From assembly GCA_015501075.1 (NCBI GenBank), contig JADNYJ010000006.1, positions 372,001 through 436,000 of the forward strand: 64,000 nucleotides of DNA. The letters are read 5' to 3'. This DNA comes from Gymnopilus junonius. Taxonomy: Eukaryota; Basidiomycota; Agaricomycetes; Agaricales; Galerinaceae. The position numbers and the translations under genes are program-made. The notes beneath the pieces are model-generated. The model searched no databases. It was not told the origin of the DNA and saw nothing but the letters and a program-made list of their open reading frames with translations. Of this stretch, positions 1 to 12,586 are shown piece after piece. Numbering within the stretch: the stretch's first letter is position 1; every line of letters starts with the position of its first letter.

Positions 1-2941
1 GTTATTGCCATTGCTATTTCTACCGTAGCCAGAAAAATTCAGGGTTGTTGCGCCACGCTCCATTTCTAGGGGTCATTTCCGCTTGTCAGGTACCATAAAC
101 GAAATCTAGGCTGCTCTATCATGGCGGTCTATTCTCATTCAGAATTGGAAGTATATCAAAATAAGCATTAATCCGCCCGACTGACATTAGCCTAACGTAC
201 GGACTGAGGTAAAACAATTAACGCAATCAAGGCAGGGCCACAACTGTGTATACATGTGTACATGCTTATCACCACCGACGAGCGTTCTACATAAAAGGTA
301 AATTTCCAAGCATGGATAGTTAGGTCCAGGACCTCGGCCGCCGCTACATATCAAAAGTCTAATCATGTCCTTTGTTCCATAATACACATACCTTCCACAA
401 AATGTCGAACAGAAGACAGAAAAGAATTGGAAGTTTCCGGAGAAGTGTTCATTTAATGCGGCGTTTTCCAAACATCTTCGAATTCTGGGAGACCTAAGAA
501 ACGGAAGCCCGAGTTTCCTGGTTGTGAGGGTTTCAGCTGATATTAAATGGCCGTGCTAATCGTAACTTCGACTCATCGGCTACTTTGCGACATACTTAGT
601 GGAAGATGCGAAGGCGCGTTACTAAGATTTGAAGGACATCTTCTTTCCGATAGGAACGAACTTGGATGGTGGCATCGCGCGCGCGAGTCTTCTTCCCCTG
701 GTATATCATCTATGACGATATCTTTGTGAATGAACGTTGTTAATATTACCCATCACTTGTCTTCGTTTTGGCTTCATCAAGAAATTAGGAAGGATTATAC
801 TTAGCACCCAGATAGTACCCTATAATAAGGCAGGCCAAAGATCTAGGCGGCTCTAGGCTTGATGGTACTTTTAGAAAGATAAGCACAGATGTTGAAGAAG
901 CATAACAACTCGTCCAGCTATATGGAATTGAGAAAGAATAGGTCAAACGCAACCAGTGCACCACTGGAACGGATCTAAAAAATACCGTCGCCTCATAGCT
1001 AAGACGCCATACCGATAGAGCACAATTAGTGGAGGACAGACAGTGCTTCCATATGTAATTGAGCGCCACATATCGCATGCGCTTTCCTCGATGTCGATAA
1101 CTTTCATTGTAAATTCTGCTATGCCGCGGTCTAACTTACTGGCAGATATCATTCCAAATGCCTCCTCGGGCTGCAGAGTTCTGAAACTTGGAGGCGGTCA
1201 CGAGCGGCTTGGAAGATGGAAAGTGCGAAGAAGAACAATGTATCGAACATCACCAGAATAGCAAAAGCCACGGGAACAGTATGTTTCTCCTCGGTGCCGG
1301 ATCTACAAACTTCACTTTCACTGCTACAATTAGCAGCTGGACTCAACTCTCAATTCAATTAATAAATAAACCGTACGCACCTCCGTTTCTGATAAGAAGA
1401 ATGGATATCTCGTCGTGAAACATCACCCCGAACTCTCGGGCAGGAAGTGCTCATGGGACACAGCGACCTGCTCAGGTGCGACTAGAATAATACATTAGAG
1501 ATACGGCTTTGAATACCAATTCTTGAGACATCAAACCAAGAAGGCGAAGCCATGTCCTCCAAGTATTACGGTGCCCGAAGATGCCTGTTAGCACAGGATG
1601 CCATGCTCACGAGAACATGGGTCCTGGTCCTAAATCAGGGTATCTCAGCTTAGGGAGGGCACAGAGAACGTGCATCCCCTGTCAGCTGTCAATCAGATAT
1701 GTACGAATACACGACATCAACGCGTCAAAGCTGATGAACATTATGAAGGTTGTTCTAAAGCCTGGTAAAAACTGCGCCTCATGGGGTGGTATCAATTGCA
1801 ATATCTCTATACATGATGTTAGAAGAGCATCCGGCAGGTCTTGTGATGCTGATAGAGGGCAGAAACCGAGTTACTTCAGGCTTGAAATGGCAGAATGAAG
1901 TGCCTGTCTGCATTGTCACATCTGCCTCGTGTAATCAAAACTATGAAAGAAGAACGGGAACCAAGATCATGGAAAAATGTGCTCAGCTTACTGCATTTAT
2001 TTAGACAGTGCCGTCGGCGAAAGATAAGACATAGGAATGATTCAAGCCAAGTATGAGCAGCCCTTGGTGAAAAGTCGCCGCAGATCGGACAGGTTCTCCA
2101 GAACGTGGTCTGTTACTACTCCTCGAGGTCATTAAGAAGGCAGGGAAGACAGAATACCTATTAACAGACGGCAGCAAGCTGAACCACAAAGGCAAAAGAT
2201 AATAGCAGTCATGACTTATTAATACCTGAGTAAAAGTATGAAATCAAGGATATCAAATAGCCTCAAATGGCCAGTAAGAATAAAGATAATATTCAGAAAT
2301 AAAGTACCTTAACGCAGCCAAGCAGAGTGGATGAATAGCGGCCCTTTTGTTAATGAAGGAGCCTAAAGCCTAACTTCCGATAACAAGCGGACATCTCTCG
2401 CCACTGACGTACTTACCATGTAAGTTCTCGCGTATCTAGTGATTACGCTGTGCTTCCCCGCATCTTCCTAACTTCTCGAGGGGCGCAGGCACCTAATACC
2501 CCTGCAAATTGTCATCTGACGAGATCGTCTCAGTCAGCAACAGTGTCGTAACAGATTATTATCAGTTCGTACCTAGATATAGAGCAATAGATACTTATGA
2601 GGGGAGTGGAAGGTCCACTTCGAAAGCTTGGTTTCATTTAAAAACAAAGGGTCGCCCGAATGTTTGTTTGTTGACGTACCAGCAAATGATTACCGCAGCT
2701 AAACAGGTAGGTGACCAAGAGCAATACAGAGGCGTGTATTCTCAGCCAATGAATTGAGTTGACTTGAGAATGCAGTGATTGTGAGTCTGTCAACGGACAG
2801 TGATTCAAATAATGGTGTTACTCCAAGGAGAAATTTATATTCAAAGTTGTGATGTCAGAGAATACAAAATATCTGGACTGCCATCCCGTCAATAAATAGG
2901 AAGTCCTGTAGACTTGAAGAGACGTACTAATAAGTTCATAT

Positions 2942-3190
2942 CTACCTTACTGATTGAGTAGCTATCGCTGCATTGCTTGTGGTTGATGTCGGTGTTAAAC
3001 AACATCTGTAGCACTCAGTTGGTTCTTGCACTGAGTAGGAAATATTGTTGCACGGGGTGTACCATGGATAACAGTTTCGGTCGCGCTGAAACTCTGGTGG
3101 AACACCTGACTGGGGCAATACGACCGCATCGACAGCGTTGAAGATAGCGTAGATGAAGGTAAAAAAAAAAAAGAAAACTCTTGGGCACAT
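2942..3190 (-). CDS. possible small cysteine-rich protein (weak)
   Basis: A short ORF starts with MCPRV followed by a run of phenylalanines encoded by a T-homopolymer, then a stretch with six cysteines (NCYPWYTPCNN, then TECYRCC) and a Thr/Ser-rich end. The hydrophobic start followed by cysteines resembles a small secreted protein. The Phe run, however, may simply be the polypyrimidine tract of an intron, in which case the true start lies upstream. I do not recognise a family. It may be a chance ORF. Confidence 0.2.
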   Translation of the reverse strand: MCPRVFFFFFTFIYAIFNAVDAVVLPQSGVPPEFQRDRNCYPWYTPCNNISYSVQEPTECYRCCLTPTSTTSNAAIATQSVR

Positions 3191-4865
3191 CTTCTTGTGC
3201 AGGGTTTTACTTATTTCTTCATAAGGTCCGGGCAAGAATAATATCAAGCCTTAAGAAAACTCAAAAGCACGTACCTTCGACCGTACAATCCAGGACAGTG
3301 TTCTTGTGCATGCCAAGCAACTAGTAACTGCTTTATATCGACCCGTAAACGCATCGAACTTGATGTGGAGCCACCTATCCCTTTCATTTCTCGGCAGTAG
3401 AACACTTCCCACTCGGTGGGACACGTTTCCGAGTTGCATCTGTTGTATTAGCTATGACCCTCAAATTTTTGAAGCCATGCCCAGAGCGTCACTTGGTGTA
3501 AGAGGGGGGAAAAGCCAAGGCGGGAAGTATACGCCAAAACTTGAAGTAAAGAGGCCGCGACATTAGTCACGATAGGGCTTGTCACACAGCGCTTTTTCAA
3601 CTCAGTTCTATCATCATCATCATCCTTATGAGAAGACCTGTGCTCTGCATGCTGAATCAACCGCGTGCTCTCAGTGAAGCTTTGAAGACTTACATTCTGA
3701 TTACTTTTGGAACTGTGCCTAGCTAGACTGCCAGACCCATGTACGAGTTTCCTGATTCTTAATCATCACGCAGTAGCGTCACTGGGTTCAAACTTCTGGT
3801 TCGACTTGAAAGCGTTGTAATGAACTCCAAATCCATTGTCTAAACAATCATGTGTAGCTCTCGAGTGGAATTACATAGCGAAGCATCGCAGATGCTTCCG
3901 ATCGTTTGTTTCTCGCCGAAACCGTCCAGGCTATGGGTAATTTTTGGCAGGGGCATTATTGTACCCACGTCGCTTAGCTACGCAGACCGGTGATGAAATA
4001 TTCTTGACCTTTCTAGGAGAAGATATTTTCAGCAGGTAAGTAGTCTGAAAATCATTAGTATGACTTATTCTAACTACAACGCAGTGCATTAGATGAATTT
4101 AATGTGAAACTTTCTGCCACATGCAGCACTGAAACTAAGCAGATGAGGTATTGTGTAAGGCCTAATGCCATTCTTGCGTTCTGTACCTGACCTGCCTGAT
4201 CAGTAGTGGTTGGTTGACCAGATGTCGCCGGCGCGTCGCAACCTCTTAAGATCTTATTCTTTATCCCCGTAGATTGGCATCTTAATTTCTTAGAACATCA
4301 TGCTAGTTGCCTTCTAAAAGACGCGACCCCTGTCGGTACCGATTGGCTTGTGCTTCATTCAGAGGAATTCTACACTCATTCTGCAGTGCTGGCGTCTGTC
4401 AGACCCAAGTCAGACCGACTTTTGTCCGAAGTTTAATAATTTTCGCTTTTCACTAAGTTTTAGATGATGTGTAAATAATCTGCTACTTCTTATATTTTAC
4501 CTATCTTGTTTGAACTCCTGTAATCTCTATTGATTCGGCTAGTGAAAAATAACTTGATAGTGCAGATTTTCTCGCCTAAGTAATCCAAATCGGGTGAAAG
4601 GTTCCAAAACAAGGTGTAATGCTGGTTGCTCCGAACCTCCTCCATCCATTTCGTACAACAAGCTAACGTGTCCACATTCTCCGCTGATTCTCACCATCAA
4701 TGCATACGGAGAAATATACCAGCTGCTCAACATCATCGATGGACAGACACTAGAAACAGGTTGCTTGAATGCATGCGATTACCTGGCAAATCTCGATTAC
4801 CTTTTGTTCATGTGAACACTCTACAAGGCACAAGCCACTCTGGTTCATTGCAGGCTTCAGAATAC

Positions 4866-4873
4866 TATAAAAA
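4866..4873 (+). promoter_or_regulatory. TATA box of the CBM1-GH10 xylanase
   Basis: TATAAAAA lies about 89 bases before the chosen ATG at 4955. This spacing suits a highly inducible secreted-enzyme gene, and the second xylanase also has a TATA box. Assigned by motif and position only. Confidence 0.5.
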
Positions 4874-4954
4874 TGGTCGTTGATGCGTCGTAAGTGTCTC
4901 TGTGTTGCGTCGCTTCGTAGCATACTGCTCATCCAGCTTTTCTTCATCCAAGGG

Positions 4955-6945
4955 ATGTCATTAAAGCTTGCCGCATCGGTTTCTGGGCTCCTCTCCCTCA
5001 TTCCTCTTGTTTCTGCTCAAGCGACGGCATACGCTCAATGTGTGTAGAATCTTTCCTTGAAGAAGCTCGCTCAAACCCTAACTGCTTTTCGCAGGTGGCG
5101 GTATGGGATGGACCGGGCCAACAGTCATTATTCCTCTTTTTCTGCTTTCATTAATTCTAAGTAGTCTTTTCCCAATCCAGGACTGCGTTTCCGGATTTGC
5201 ATGTGAATCCTTCTTCGCACAATGCGTTCCCGGAACTGTGAGTCGTGTTCATTGCTTAGTGAATCTGACTGCATTGTAAACACGAGCTCCACAGCCCACT
5301 GCTTCGCCTGAACCTACAGTAACGGTTACAGCGACAGCAACAGTCACAGCAGTCGCCACTACAACAGCTATCACGACGGTTACAACAACAGTTACAACGA
5401 CTGTGACTACAACCAGCGGTCCTGGCACAACCTCCTCAGCGTCTGCTCCAGGATCCACAGCGACTATCGGCCTCGCCGTCGCAGCGAAAGCTGCTGGAAA
5501 ATTATACTTCGGCTCTGCAACAGACAATCCGGAACTTACGGACCTTCCATATGTTGCTGGTCTGAGCAATGCGAGCGATTTCTTACAACTCACACCTGTA
5601 AGCAATCACAACTTCGAGACATATATTAGGAGGCTCAATGTTCTTCAAATAGGGAAATAGCATGAAATGGGTTCGTTTACAATAATAAGCCAAAAGAAGC
5701 ACCGCATCTGAACCTGTTCCTTCATATGTGCTTAGGACGCAACGGAACCAACCCAAGGAACCTTCACCTTTGATGGCGGAGAACAAATCGTTCAACTCGC
5801 TCAGAAAAATGGTCAACTCATCAGAGGTGAAGTCCCCTGTGTTATATGGCCTTATGCAGCCTCTGTTGTTAATTAACATTCGAGCCAGGTCACAACTGCG
5901 TCTGGTACAACCAACTACCGAACTGGGTCACGTCTACCAGCTGGGACAATGCCACTCTCTTAGAGGTTGTTGCAAATCACTGCGGTACAATTGTCGGTCA
6001 CTGGGCAGGTCAAATGTGAGTTTCGTTTAGTTGCTAATCTTGCTAAGAACACTCGATTAATCCTATCCTTTCAGTTGTACGTCTTTTTCAGGTTCTGTGA
6101 TTCCTTCTGACTTCACCAATGCTTTTATTTTTTAGACAGCTGGGATATAATCAATGGTACGCAGTTCTCCATCCTATCATTCGGCGGAAGATGGAAGATG
6201 AATTTAACTTGGCTCCTCCAGAACCCTTCAATGACGACGGTACCTGGCGCCAAGATGTCTTCTACAATGTCACTGGAGAAGCCTTTGTCGCCGCAGCCCT
6301 ACAAGCAGCTCGCGATGCAGATCCAGATGCCAAGCTCTATGTCAGCCGTTCGAGTCTCGGGTTGGTTTTCACCTGCTGACATCAGTGACAGATAAACGAT
6401 TACAACCTTGAATACGGCGGTGCGAAGGCTCAGTCCATGGCTAATCTCGTCTCCTCTCTCAAAGCACAAGGTGTGCCAGTCGATGGCGTTGGACTTCAAG
6501 GCCATCTTTTGGTTGGCGGAGTACCAGGCAATCTGCAAAGCATATTAGAATCCTTTACCGCCCTCGGTGTCGAGGTCGCCATTACCGAGCTCGATATTCG
6601 CATGACACTGCCCGTTACCGATGCCCTGCTCGAACAACAGAAGGCAGATTACCAATCTGTCATCTCTGCATGCAAGAACGTTTCAGGCTGTATAGGTGTT
6701 ACTGTATGGGACTACACAGACAAGGTCAACCTTCTCTCAGGTTCCGTTGAAAGCCATCCTCATGATTGCCTTTCTGCAGTATTCTTGGGTTCCAAGCACT
6801 TTCTCCGGCCAGGGCGCTGCTTGTCCATGGGATGAAGTAGGTGTCCGCTTGGAGTCTATGGCTTCCATTTGTTCTGACTTTATCTCCGCAGAATTTGATC
6901 AAGAAACCTGCGTATGATGGTATTGTTTCCGGGTTTACGGCTTGA
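4955..6945 (+). CDS. GH10 endo-1,4-beta-xylanase with N-terminal CBM1
   Basis: Secreted endo-beta-1,4-xylanase that cleaves the xylan backbone of plant cell walls. Domain order: signal peptide ending LVSAQ; a CBM1 cellulose-binding module assembled over three exons ([11 protein letters not shown], then DCVSG..C, ending AQCVPGT) with the usual cysteines and aromatics; a Thr/Val-rich linker (about 5317-5460); then a GH10 barrel. Catalytic motifs are visible: acid/base Glu in WDIINEPFN and nucleophile Glu in ITELDIR. HNCVW and VTVWDYTDK also match the family. The acid/base Glu codon is split by an intron (6157-6221). Reading frame between GHWAGQ and SWDIIN needs a 2-nt exon (TT, 6075-6076) to give Gln-Ile-Tyr-Ser-Trp. 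The last exon ends [12 protein letters not shown]. Convergent with the monooxygenase 87 bases away. It resembles the second GH10 at 59228 but that copy has no CBM1. Confidence 0.93.
6075..6076 (+). other. 2-nt micro-exon of the CBM1-GH10 xylanase
   Basis: The sequence reads CAAAT|gtgag...cctttcag|TT|gtacgt...tttttag|ACAGCTGGGAT. Only inclusion of TT restores Ile-Tyr-Ser-Trp-Asp, the GH10 consensus before the acid/base region. Flanking introns would be 59 nt each (6016-6074 and 6077-6135), both with GT and AG ends. The following exon is only 21 nt (6136-6156). Confidence 0.75.
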
Positions 6946-7031
6946 AATGAATTATGATACATAATGGATCATGAGGGCATCGACCGACTTGGATACAAAC
7001 ATTCATAAGTAAAATTTAGGTTCTCGCCGCC

Positions 7032-9458
7032 TCAAGCATTGTTAGCACTGTTGAAAACGCTATTAAAGCCATTAGAAACTCTCCACCACGCGACGCCCGC
7101 AAAAACAGTGGCCGCACATGTAAGGGCAGTTAGTCCCGAGGAAGGCGTGTTTTTCTTAGCAAACTCCTTGGTTTGCTTACCATCAAGACCGACAACCTTG
7201 TAGTCGCTCCAGACAACGTTTCTACACCACCACCAGAACTTGATGGCAGAGCCTAGAAATAGAATTTGTCATACTTCATACTCTAAACAAAACTTTCATG
7301 ACGGCGACAACGCTGCTTACCCGGGAAAATCATGACATTTCTTCCACTCCCCTTTACCCGGTACCATGAACCGCAGAAGTTAAACACCGTGTCGTCAAAC
7401 ATTCGTTGAACCTTGTTGACATAAGTTTCGGTTGGACCGGGAAGGACTTCCAAAGATGACGCTTTGCCCTCAATGACAGGTTTGATCAATTGTGTCATGT
7501 ATCCGACCTGGTTGCGCAAAAGTAAGTCGGCATGCTCTCGAAATGATCATTGCGCAATAACCAACCTGAGTTTCAATAAAGAAGACGACAGATGTGTAGC
7601 CTGTAGCAGTATTGGGACCTGTACAACTTCCACATCGGACACTGTAGCAGACCAAACATAGAACTTGACTTACCCATGACTTGGTAGAAGTTGGGGAATC
7701 CAGGAACAGTTATTCCAAGGTAAGCATTCGGGCCACCCGTCTTGTCGTAGTATTCTTGGATTGTCGAGTTAGTGCCATGCAAATGGTATGGGAAAGCGTC
7801 CTGTATGCCAAGTTAAAAATGGAGAAGATAATTGAAACCGCAACGCTGACCGTGATGAAACCTGTTGCGAAGACAATGACATCGAAGGGTAGATTCTCTC
7901 CTATTCCACGAGGGTTGGTATTCGAGACAACTGTGTCAGAGAGTTCGTGGCATACCATCAGCCATGACAATTCCATCCTTATCCAGGCTTGCGATTTTTG
8001 AACTATCCTTCAGCGACACGTTGGGTTTATGCAGAGAGGCCAAGTACTTGTCCTCGAAAATAATACGTCGGCAACCCATCGCTATGCACAAATGGATTCA
8101 CATGAAATTCCCTAGTTGGCAGATGACATTGTCTTACGGAATTTGGGTATAAGAAGAGGCAGATATTCCTTGGGCGCATAGATGGACAAAACTGTTGTAG
8201 CGAACTGTTGAAGTGTTCGATATGATGCAACATAATCCTTTGAATGATGAAACGCACCTTAACTAAAGGCCCGCGCATGAAGTTATTTCCAAATATCAGC
8301 AAGTAAACAAATTCGAACTAAGAAATTAGAGTCAATGAAAATAATTCAAATCGAGTGCGTTCCTTGACTCACAAACCAGAATAGGAGATATCGAAAAGCT
8401 CGCTGCAAAAACGGAATATATCTGAATGCCCATTTGACTGCTCCGTTGATATGACGCGCCCCCTGTCGATCATCTTTGGTAAACGAAACGAGGAACAAAA
8501 TCGGTCATAGTCACGTTAGGTAGCACCCAATTCCCGCTTCGAATAAACTGTGAGAGCTGTATGCCTTCCACTTCTGCGAGGCGGGGTGTAAGTTGAGAGC
8601 TGTATCAAAGAAGTTTGAGGTTCCTGTCACTTTGAAATCTCATCTGAGGTGCACTCGGGACTGACCCAGAAGAACCATTTCCAATAACTGCAACTCTCTT
8701 CCCGCGCAAATCGATGTTCTTATCCCACTTGGCAGAGTGCAGTTTGATGCCCTTGTATTCATCAAGACCTGGGAAATCGGGGTATTTTGGTATGTGCAGA
8801 GGACCAGGAGCAGAAATAAGCACGGTCGCCGTCCGGGAAGTTTTGGCTCCGGTGACCACGTCTTCAGTCACGATGTCATACTTCTGCGATGCCGCGTCCC
8901 ATTCAGCAGAGACAAACTTAGTGTTGAACACGATGTTCTTATAGAAGCCGTGCTTGTTCGAAACATCCTGGAGGTACTTGAGGATATCGGGTTGATAAGC
9001 GCAAGTACGATCCCAGTCTGGGTTAAGGTCGGTGGAGAAGGAGTAGTAATGGATACTGATGTCTGATGTTGCTCCCTGGTTGATTGGTTGTCTTCAAAAC
9101 TATTCTGTAGACTTTAAAGGGCACAATAGACTCACTGGATAGATATTCTCCTAGGAGAGAAATGTAGAAGCTCGGTATGAATCTTGGGATGAAGATATAT
9201 GACGCTTACTCTCCAGGTCCCTCCAACGTCGGAACCTTTCTCATAAATCTAAATGAAAAGTAAAAAAAATGATCCCTGGTCACTGGAGGTAAAAGCATAC
9301 CGTGAAATTTCTGAATCCCTGCTTTTCGAGTGAAATGGCAGCGGCTAGACCACCAAATCTGTTTTGCAGGATAATTAATACAATAAATGTCGCAAAAGGT
9401 AAACGCCTACCCAGCACCAACGATCGCGACAGATGGGCCGCCTTGCTTAGGGTCCATG
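7032..9458 (-). CDS. flavin-containing (Baeyer-Villiger type) monooxygenase
   Basis: FAD/NADPH-dependent monooxygenase that would insert oxygen into a ketone or hydroxylate an organic substrate; the substrate cannot be told from sequence. The start MDPKQGGPSVAIVGAG gives the first dinucleotide-binding fold, continued after an intron as FGGLAAAISLEKQGF, then IYEKGSDVGGTW. A BVMO-like fingerprint YKGIKLHSAKW matches FxGxxxHxxxW with Tyr in first position. The second nucleotide-binding motif is VAVIGNGSSG, and the C-terminal half carries FDVIVFATGF. The C-terminus has a hydrophobic segment (about SGLTALTCAATVFAGVAWW), so it may be membrane-anchored. Many introns; the reading frame is intact through all exons I followed. 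Convergent with the xylanase. Confidence 0.87.
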
Positions 9459-10309
9459 ACAAGAAGAGATGATTCGATTATTAAGTGGGACTGCCAATGT
9501 TAACAGATTGTGGACGTCGGGAGTCGTGGTGGATGAGAACCGGGATAGGAGCAAATTCTTGCTCCTGAAAGTGACACAGGCATTAAGTATGCAGTGCATG
9601 AAGGTCTGGCACGCGGGTCCGCGTTAAAATCGGAGCACTGTTTGGCAATCATAGAGCTCTCCAAGTCCATAAGAAAGCGGGGGCAAACTGTAAGCGGATT
9701 CTTCAAGTTATGGACGAGAATCCTGTCCGGCCGTACTGCCTAATACGATGGAAATTACGGCAGATTGCGGCGAAAGGCTACATAATCATGGCGTCAGCAC
9801 GTAAGGATCATACTAATTGGGGTAATTATGATACTTTGCCTTGCAAGCTATTATAGGCTTTGCATTGGAGGCTTGGCCAAGCTGTGCGAATTTCGAACCA
9901 CGGACCAGATTATGAGGCAACTCGGGGTCAAATTCAATGGCCTGGGGCCTGACCGAGGGCTCCCTAAGAGCTAAAGTAGTCCATGCTGAATGGCCTGGCC
10001 ACAGCTGGTGGCTTGTGTTCAATGTTCAATGATGGCGATCACGCCGTTTGTTTCCAAGTACTTTTGTGTCAAGAGGCAACCTGGAATCCGAACAGGAGAA
10101 ATGTTACACCTTGGAAAAATATCAATATCCAGCTTTGAAAGATGTACAACTTCAAGACGTGTTGGGAGGTGATGGCAGCGGAGTAACAGGTCGGAGGCTG
10201 AGGGACGAGCGGTTACATATAGGGCAATTATTTTCCACGGCCGTATACGCCATGCGCTCACTCCTCTGTCAATGTCCAGCTCATTCAGTCATCGTTACGC
10301 CCAGCCGCC
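9459..10309. other. intergenic, nothing recognised
   Basis: This is the upstream region of the monooxygenase (minus strand) and of VMA9 (plus strand). Short ORFs on both strands show no family resemblance. Confidence 0.6.
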
Positions 10310-10627
10310 ATGGCCTCTATACTTCCCGTTCTCTTTATGTTCGTCGTTACGGCTGCCTTAATGACGGTGGCAGCGCTCTTCACACCTAAAGGCCCCAACC
10401 AAGTGTAAGTCTTTGACCTTGGTTCCTGTGAACAATTGCTGAGTGAAAAGCACAGGACTGTTCGAACTGCTCTTATGCTGACTCTGGCATCTTGTTATCT
10501 GATGTGGATGGTGACCTATATGGCTCAGTTGCACCCACTTATTGGTGAGAATGAACGAGTTATAAGCATTTCCAGCAGATCTGATGTTTATGACCTTGTA
10601 GTACCTGTTCACTCAGTGAAAGCCTAG
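10310..10627 (+). CDS. VMA9: V-type proton ATPase subunit e
   Basis: Small membrane subunit of the V0 sector of the vacuolar proton ATPase, needed for V-ATPase assembly. Exon 1 encodes MASILPVLFMFVVTA...FTPKGPNQV, exon 2 TVRTALMLTLASCYLMWMVT, then MAQLHPLI. Two hydrophobic helices and the CCYLMW-like and AQLHPLI signatures are typical of the family, and the length (about 70 residues) fits. The last exon is uncertain: splicing to the AG at 10600-10601 gives a tail VPVHSVKA, while other AGs upstream would give different short tails; none reproduces the usual RSDL ending. Convergent with HEN1, 193 bases apart. Confidence 0.85.
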
Positions 10628-10820
10628 TTGAGTCCAAGGTTTTCGTGTGGAGGGAGATAGTATTATACCAGGTACGTTTTTATTTCGACTGTTGGTTTTT
10701 ACGAGTGATTCATCTCTGTCAGTATTGTAGCATTTCATTCCATGGACAATTCCCGTCCCAATATATCACCGTATTATTATAAACCAAGTACCAAGGGCCA
10801 AAAAAAGCAAGTCTGTGCCA

Positions 10821-12586
10821 TTAAGAAGTCGTATCATCGCTTTCATCCCCGTCCCAACCAGCTGTAGAACTCTTGCCACTATGAGGAACGTCGCTCGGAG
10901 TACTCCAAGCGTTATCGACAGTCGTAGTCCAACTACTTGACTGACCCCAAGCGGACTTTCCTTCCTCACCAGCCTCCTCTACTGACGCTTTCCACGCAGA
11001 TCCAGGCCGCCAAGCTCCAGTCTCTCCGTCCGAATAGTCGCCCAAATCTTCACCAGACGTTTCATCTGAAACATCCCCCTCAATGCCAGTTGACCCATCC
11101 GGATCACTTTCCTCCCATCCTTCATAGGGGCCTTCTCCAGGTGTCCAATCAGGCGGAATAAACTCAGTGCTCGTGTCACCTTCAGCAGGCCAGGAATGCG
11201 ATGGGTCCGCTACGCCACCAATAAGCTCGATGCTCCACATGTTGCTGTGCTTTTTGACCACTCCATTAACGTCCCGCTTCAAGTTCAAATCGGGACTTCC
11301 TTCAACTGCCCGGACGAGCAGCTCAATCCAGCCTCCGCACAAACACGCAATTTCTGGTTCAAACCAGATCTCTTCCACTCTCATAAAGGCCTCCCGGAAT
11401 TCCTCCATTTTAGTTTTGACACATGCGGCAATCTCCTCTAAAGATTTTGGCTTCATAGAAGCGGCGTTCGCCTCATGCCTGTGTACCGCCAGTGCTTCAT
11501 GAGGTGGGCCGGCTAGAACCAATTCCTTCATGATTCTACGACCTTTCTCTTCTCGTACTTCGTTCCTCACATCCGCTCGCCTTCGGAACATAGCAACCGA
11601 TGACGCACCCCCTAGCTCATCATCTCTGCCCCATGGATCTGGATCTGTTGCTCTTCCAATAGTTGTCTGTTCAACATCATATCCCCACTCCGCAGCACTT
11701 TCAGCACACCATGTTACAAACTCCTCTCTTGTCCATTCGAACTTATGGTCATTATGTCTGAAGACACGATCTGTGCGTCCTGTTGGGTCAATGTATCCAT
11801 TCCTCGCTGATTTTGGAGCATCTGGTGGAGTGAAGCGAGCATTGAAGGTATAGGAAGGGGTAGTCACAAGGAAATATTCAGGGTGATATACTCCCAGCAA
11901 CATCGGATTAAATGCCAGGAAGATTTCGTGTGGGAGATGCTCAATCCTGAAGTAAACAGTTAAAGTCAGGACAAGTACTTTCCAGCAAGCTCTCGGCTTA
12001 CACCTCTGTGCTAACAATGCATTCCATGTCCACAAACTCTTCATTTATCACCTCGAGCCCCCCCTTCCATACTTTGGCTGCAAGTTTTTCCCACCGCTGC
12101 ACGCCTCGGTGGTAAGATCGATAACCAGGACTCTCGATCGGCTTGGGGTCCTCCTGCGGAGGGGTGATAGCTTCCACGGCGAAAACAAGATCACTAGAAG
12201 AGACATCAAGTCCATGTACTTCCGTCATGTGCAGACTGGGCACTTCATCGTTGTAGATAGGTGAAGGGGGTACAGGGTCATTAGGTGTCGAGGGTTCAAC
12301 AGGCCGAAGGATTGATGACGGAGGTGGCGGAAGCCAGGGTGCGGGTTGGCAGAGGACACCTAGAAGTTGACCCTCACCACATCCTACATCCAATACCTTG
12401 ATTTTCGGGAGATTGGATTTAGCTGAGCTGAGATAGGTATGATAGGATGAAGATGTTTGATCGTACCCTTGTGATGCCCTCCTTGCGTAAAATATTGAGT
12501 ATCCAAATCCGGCGTTGCAGATAAAGTTCCGGGTAAAAGTGTACTCTGAGCTCTTGCACGTTATCCGATTCCGGGATGACGTCCAT
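10821..12586 (-). CDS. HEN1-type small-RNA 2'-O-methyltransferase
   Basis: SAM-dependent methyltransferase of the HEN1 family, which methylates the 3'-terminal ribose of small RNAs. Exon 1 (MDVIPESDNVQE...LQRRIW, ending EGITR) joins in phase across a 69-nt intron to VLDVGCGEGQLL, the SAM-binding motif I. Metal and catalytic residues are visible in STEVIEHLP (Glu, Glu, His) and FRHNDHKFEWTR (His). The HEN1 methyltransferase region is followed by a long acidic, Ser/Trp/Gly-rich tail of about 150 residues that looks disordered. No double-stranded RNA-binding or PAZ-like domain, as present in plant HEN1, is seen. A Pro-rich insert follows motif I. The enzyme suggests an active small-RNA pathway. 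Confidence 0.87.

Larger units (their letters stand above)
1..4954. other. gene-poor region, no recognisable gene
   Basis: No open reading frame in this stretch carries a family signature I recognise, and none can be joined through plausible splice sites into a longer conserved protein. Base composition is ordinary. The only candidate is the small cysteine-rich ORF listed separately at 2942-3190. The final hundred bases are the promoter of the xylanase that follows. Confidence 0.6.

Noticed and set aside
5249..5605. Minus-strand ORF rich in Val and Thr
   Set aside because: It is the antisense shadow of the Thr-rich linker of the xylanase.
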